Part shown: piece by piece, positions 60,916 to 64,000 of the stretch | Position numbering within the stretch: the stretch's first letter is position 1 | Layout of the letters: every line of letters starts with the position of its first letter | Origin: Cephaloticoccus sp. | GTDB lineage: Bacteria; Verrucomicrobiota; Verrucomicrobiia; Opitutales; Opitutaceae | Reading direction: 5' to 3' | Length of the DNA stretch: 64,000 nucleotides | Assembly: GCA_030833445.1 (NCBI GenBank) | Contig: JAURHD010000014.1 | Coordinates: 1-64,000, forward strand | Made by a program: the position numbers and the translations under genes | The notes under the pieces: model-generated | What the model was told of the DNA's origin: nothing | Databases searched by the model: none | The model's input: only the letters and a program-made list of their open reading frames with translations

Positions 60916-61527
60916 ATGAATGCAAAACCACTCATTGGTGCATGTTTACTCACATTGGGACTAGGCGTTGGTGCCGCCCAATCCGCCCAAACGGAAATCG
61001 GCCAATCAGCGCCCGATTTCACGCTGACTGATATAGATGGTCACACCCACAGCTTGTCGGATTATCGGGGTAAAACCGTAGTGGTTGAGTGGGTGAATCC
61101 AGAATGTCCGTTTGTGATAAAACACTATGAGAGTGGCAATATCCCGATGTTGCAGAAGCAGTCGACTGGCGAAGGAGTTGTTTGGTTGGTAATCAATTCA
61201 GGTCATGCCGGGGCCCAAGGCGATTTCAGTCCTGAGCAAGTCCGCGACTGGCAGCAGAAAACCGGTTCTGGTCCGACCGCATATTTCCGTGATCAGGACG
61301 GGGCAGTTGGCCGTTTGTATCGGGCAAAAACGACGCCCCATATGTTTATTGTGAATGCGCAGGGCACCCTAGTTTACAATGGTGCGATCGACAGTATCCG
61401 GTCAGCCAATAAATCAGATATAGCCAGAGCAGAAAATTATGTGACATCGGCCCTTAGTGAATTGGCCGTTGGTGAAGCGGTCAGCACTCCCGTCTCCCAA
61501 CCCTACGGTTGTTCGGTCAAATACTGA
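60916..61527 (+). CDS. Secreted redoxin/thioredoxin-like protein with a single active-site cysteine
   Basis: A 203-residue exported protein. It starts with a signal peptide (MNAKPLIGACLLTLGLGVGAA), followed by the AhpC-TSA/redoxin core APDFTLTDIDGHTHSLSDYRG and VNPECPFVIKHY. Only one cysteine lies where thioredoxin has CxxC (CPF-V), similar to peroxiredoxin-like family members that use a second resolving thiol elsewhere; Cys199 near the C-terminus could serve. AKTTPHMFIVNAQGTLVYNG carries the cis-Pro motif (TTPH). Start is ATG 60916; a GTG is four codons earlier. It ends one base before the convergent dapF-like gene. Confidence 0.85.
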   Translation: MNAKPLIGACLLTLGLGVGAAQSAQTEIGQSAPDFTLTDIDGHTHSLSDYRGKTVVVEWVNPECPFVIKHYESGNIPMLQKQSTGEGVVWLVINSGHAGAQGDFSPEQVRDWQQKTGSGPTAYFRDQDGAVGRLYRAKTTPHMFIVNAQGTLVYNGAIDSIRSANKSDIARAENYVTSALSELAVGEAVSTPVSQPYGCSVKY

Positions 61528-62385
61528 TTAGGCAGGTAGATTATACCCGAACAAATCCGGTTGGAGGATTCCTTCCGCGACCCGGGTAACGGAACCCGTC
61601 ATCAGGATATCGAAATCAGGGGTCATCTCAATCTGGAGAGACCCACCCGGCATACGCACCGTGACCCTTGGGTCGACCAAATTCAATTTATAGGCTACGG
61701 CGGCTGCGGCACTGGAGCTACTGCCGGATGCGAGAGTATAGCCGGCGCCTCTTTCCCAGATTTCGATTTGGATAGTCTCGCGATCGATCACTTTCAGAAA
61801 TTGGACGTTGGTCTTGTTCGGGAAGTTCGGATGCACCTCCAGGACGGGACCGTATTGATTGGCAAGCTCGGCTGAAATATCCGCCATGGGCAGCACGCAA
61901 TGGGGGTTGCCGATCGTGGCGGAGCAATAGGTAAAGTCGCGCTCCAGAACCTTGATGGATTCCTGCAGAACTTCCCGGGGCGATCCCACGACAGGAATTT
62001 TTCTACTGTCGAAACTCACGCGGCCCATCTCAACCGAGATCAATTGGTTTCCCTCGTGGATCGTGGATTGCACCCGTCCTCCCATAGTCTCGATACTAAA
62101 CGTCGGATTGGAGACCAAAGAGTGATCCGACAGGAAACGGGAAAAAATTCTGAGCCCATTGCCTGACTTTTCGGCTTCTGAACCATCAGGATTAAAAATT
62201 CTCAACCGGTGATCAGCGTCCCGGGAAGGCAGGGGCCCCCAAAGGATACCGTCTGACCCAACCCCAAAATTGCGATGGCAGATCGCGCGAATTTGTCGGC
62301 TTGTTGGCTCGTTCCAATCCGGGTAATGAGCGGGATTTAGGACAATGTAATCATTGCCAAGGGCATGATACTTGAAAAAGCGCAT
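61528..62385 (-). CDS. dapF: Diaminopimelate epimerase homologue lacking both catalytic cysteines
   Basis: A 285-residue protein from ATG 62385 (a GTG lies six codons upstream). DapF architecture is complete: MRFFKYHALGNDYIVL, FNPDGSEAEKSGNGLRIFSR, TIGNPHCVL and IWERGAGYTLASGSSSS. The two catalytic cysteines of DapF (in MCGNG and ACGSG motifs) are both serine here: Ser74 in EKSGNG and Ser220 in LASGSS. The Asn, His (about 162), Glu-Arg (WER) residues that hold substrate are kept. Classical racemisation would be lost or much reduced. It may act on a different substrate, be a regulatory paralogue, or have an altered mechanism. Confidence 0.85.
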   Translation of the reverse strand: MRFFKYHALGNDYIVLNPAHYPDWNEPTSRQIRAICHRNFGVGSDGILWGPLPSRDADHRLRIFNPDGSEAEKSGNGLRIFSRFLSDHSLVSNPTFSIETMGGRVQSTIHEGNQLISVEMGRVSFDSRKIPVVGSPREVLQESIKVLERDFTYCSATIGNPHCVLPMADISAELANQYGPVLEVHPNFPNKTNVQFLKVIDRETIQIEIWERGAGYTLASGSSSSAAAAVAYKLNLVDPRVTVRMPGGSLQIEMTPDFDILMTGSVTRVAEGILQPDLFGYNLPA

Positions 62386-62469
62386 GGGCAGAGCGGTGGA
62401 CACGATGCGGGATTCTGTCGGACGGTTGTCCGTCCCGACAAATCAAATGCGGCCCATTTGTTCGATATG

Positions 62470-63948
62470 TCAGCTGGACTGGGATTCGTAGCCGAAGAGA
62501 TGGCGGGTCTTGATGGCCTTGGCGACTGATTCTGGCACCATTTTCTCCCAAGTTTCGTCACGCTCATTGATGCGGCGCAGAACGTCGCGGGAGAATATGT
62601 GCAGGATGCTGGCGTCGAAGCCTACAATGCAGTCGATGTAATGATTTTCCAACAGGTGTGCGTATAGGTTCCTGAGATGGTCGACCACCTGAACATTTTT
62701 GGCGTTGATCAAAACCCCGGCGGCAAAGGCATTCGTGTTCGGGGTTGCGGTGGGTTGCTCCCCGGTGGCGAGATAATGATCAAAGGCCTCCTGCCGCATG
62801 GGATACACGTAAAGTTTCACTGAATTGCGGAAGAGCCTGCCAAAAGACTCGAGAATGCCACCCTCAAGATTTTCATAGTATTTCTCGTTAAAAATCTCGA
62901 GGAGGTTGTTGATGCCCATGGCGACCCCGATCATTTCCTTGGTGTAGCGGCGGAAATAGGAGGTGAGTCGGTAGAATTCGGAATAATTCGAGATTAGGAC
63001 CGTAAAACCAATGTCACCGAGGAGATCCACCCGGGAAAGAAAATCGGCCGCGTCAAGTTCACCGCTGGCCAACAGATTGTGCATGGTGATCTCCATCAGA
63101 ACCACGATGTTCTTACCTTTAACGATCGGTTCCTGCACAAATTGCGACGCCGCGCAGTTCAACATGTCCACATTGACATGCGTAACGGGACGAAAACTAC
63201 CGCGTTCCACCAGAATAGCTTTTTTGTAGAGCACTTCGGATGGCTGCAGGACATCACCCTTGGGACCAAACATGACGGCATTGGTCAGTCCCCATTGCAC
63301 GAGGGAAAGCGAAGTCAGCCGGTTGTCGACATGGGCAAATTCCGGTCCGCGTAGCTCCAGCATGTCGACCTCGATGCGATCATGGCTCAGATTGTCGAGG
63401 AGTGACTGAATGAATTTTTGCGGATCGTTACGGTAATAAAATGCGCCGTAAACCATGTTGGTGCCGACAATGCCGAGGGCTTCCTGCTGAAGCACATTTT
63501 CCTTATCCCACATGCGCACATGCATCACGATTTCACTGGGCTCGCCCCCCGCTTCGCATTGGAAACGAACGCCCATCCAGCCGTGGGATTCATTAGTCCC
63601 TTTGAAATTTCGGGCAGAGACCGTGTCCGCGAAAACAAAGAACTGGGTGTGGTCACCCCGCTGGTTGGCCAAGCGCTCATTGAGCAATTGGAACTCATGA
63701 TCCAACATCAGGGACAGTCGCTCCTGTGATACATACCGGGCCGACTTGCCATAGATGGCATCGCTGAAGGTCATATCATAAGCCGAGATTGTCTTGGCCA
63801 CGGTGCCGGAGGCTCCGCCGGCATGAAAAAAGACCCGGGCGACTTCCTGACCGGCCCCGATTTCGGCAAACGTGCCGTATTTACTCTCGTCCAGATTTAC
63901 CGTGAGCGCCTTGCGATTGGTGGTCAGCAGATCTTTTTGCTCACTCAT
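62470..63948 (-). CDS. Large conserved protein of unknown function (often mislabelled in databases)
   Basis: A 492-residue protein with N-terminal YGTFAEIGAGQEVARVFFHAGG and ASGTVAKTISAYDMTFSDAI, then SQERLSLMLDHEFQLL, and a well-conserved middle with VGTNMVYGAFYY and DMLELRGPEFAHVDNRL. I recognise the pattern as a family present in Bacteroidetes and Verrucomicrobia that is often inherited as 'TonB-dependent receptor' or 'nicotinate-nucleotide adenylyltransferase'. Neither fits: no signal peptide or beta-barrel, and no HxGH nucleotidyl-transferase motif. I do not know the function. The chosen start is ATG 63948 (MSEQKDLLTTN). It is on the same strand as the upstream-free right edge and 84 bp from the dapF-like gene. 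Confidence 0.75.
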   Translation of the reverse strand: MSEQKDLLTTNRKALTVNLDESKYGTFAEIGAGQEVARVFFHAGGASGTVAKTISAYDMTFSDAIYGKSARYVSQERLSLMLDHEFQLLNERLANQRGDHTQFFVFADTVSARNFKGTNESHGWMGVRFQCEAGGEPSEIVMHVRMWDKENVLQQEALGIVGTNMVYGAFYYRNDPQKFIQSLLDNLSHDRIEVDMLELRGPEFAHVDNRLTSLSLVQWGLTNAVMFGPKGDVLQPSEVLYKKAILVERGSFRPVTHVNVDMLNCAASQFVQEPIVKGKNIVVLMEITMHNLLASGELDAADFLSRVDLLGDIGFTVLISNYSEFYRLTSYFRRYTKEMIGVAMGINNLLEIFNEKYYENLEGGILESFGRLFRNSVKLYVYPMRQEAFDHYLATGEQPTATPNTNAFAAGVLINAKNVQVVDHLRNLYAHLLENHYIDCIVGFDASILHIFSRDVLRRINERDETWEKMVPESVAKAIKTRHLFGYESQSS

Positions 63949-64000
63949 AGTGCTGTTAAGTAGAAATAAACATAATCGGAACAGCAATCAGTTCGTGAGC

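Noticed and set aside
1-64000. CRISPR arrays, insertion sequences, phage genes
   Set aside because: No regularly spaced repeats, transposase, integrase or phage structural motifs were seen in any frame of the track.

Overview
The window reads as chromosomal DNA of a moderately GC-rich, Gram-negative-type bacterium, most likely Verrucomicrobiota (Opitutales or a close relative). This placement is inference from gene content: a fused SecDF, a family II pyrophosphatase with CBS/DRTGG domains, an mcsA-mcsB-clpC cluster, an exosortase with an EpsI domain, a type IV prepilin-like protein with an 'AFTLIELL' start, a PF07399-type antiporter, a DUF5703-like glycosidase, and ExbB/ExbD plus MacA-type proteins that imply an outer membrane. 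Nearly all of the window is densely packed genes. I saw no phage, insertion sequence or CRISPR array.

Layout. 0-4.2 kb: a three-gene ABC efflux operon (adaptor, ATPase, permease cut by the left edge), coaD, then pgsA-pgpA for phosphatidylglycerol synthesis. 4.2-9.6 kb, minus strand: a probable seven-gene run with several 4-bp start/stop overlaps: methyltransferase, FAD oxidoreductase, type III polyketide synthase, Nif3-like protein, aroQ, a NusG paralogue and a family-43-like glycosidase. 9.6-13.4 kb: dCMP deaminase, YqgE, the zinc-independent ribosomal proteins L36 and L31, a SerB-like phosphatase and an antiporter. 13.4-23.7 kb: a methyltransferase fused to a DUF4214-like domain, glutamate dehydrogenase, an unknown coiled-coil membrane protein coupled to a HAD phosphatase and uvrB, a phosphoesterase, typA and an RDD protein.

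23.7-24.84 kb is the only long stretch without a credible gene. On the minus strand it has a chain of perfect hairpins, several closed by GNRA loops, and ends in a 12-bp terminator hairpin followed by a T-rich tract. I read it as a large structured non-coding RNA that I cannot match to RNase P RNA, tmRNA, SRP RNA or 6S RNA. A DnaA-box-like cluster lies beside it.

24.8-42.7 kb: hrpB, speA, yajC-secDF-recJ (protein export and DNA repair), tRNA-Arg(ACG), a DUF5703-like glycosidase, hpf, an SDR-pseudouridine synthase pair, an M14-like peptidase, gltX and glnS. 42.7-51 kb: a regulatory-type pyrophosphatase, a prepilin-like protein, ilvE, and mcsA-mcsB-clpC, which would form a phosphoarginine-tagging and unfolding system; no ctsR is present, but a perfect inverted repeat lies upstream. 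51-64 kb: a LysR regulator divergent from leuCD, exbBD, an SDR, dtd, fabV, an ECF sigma/anti-sigma pair, an exosortase-EpsI fusion broken by a frameshift and followed by a 30-residue membrane microprotein, a redoxin, a DapF homologue with both catalytic cysteines replaced by serine, and a large conserved protein of unknown function.

All calls come from reading motifs and gene order; no database search was run.
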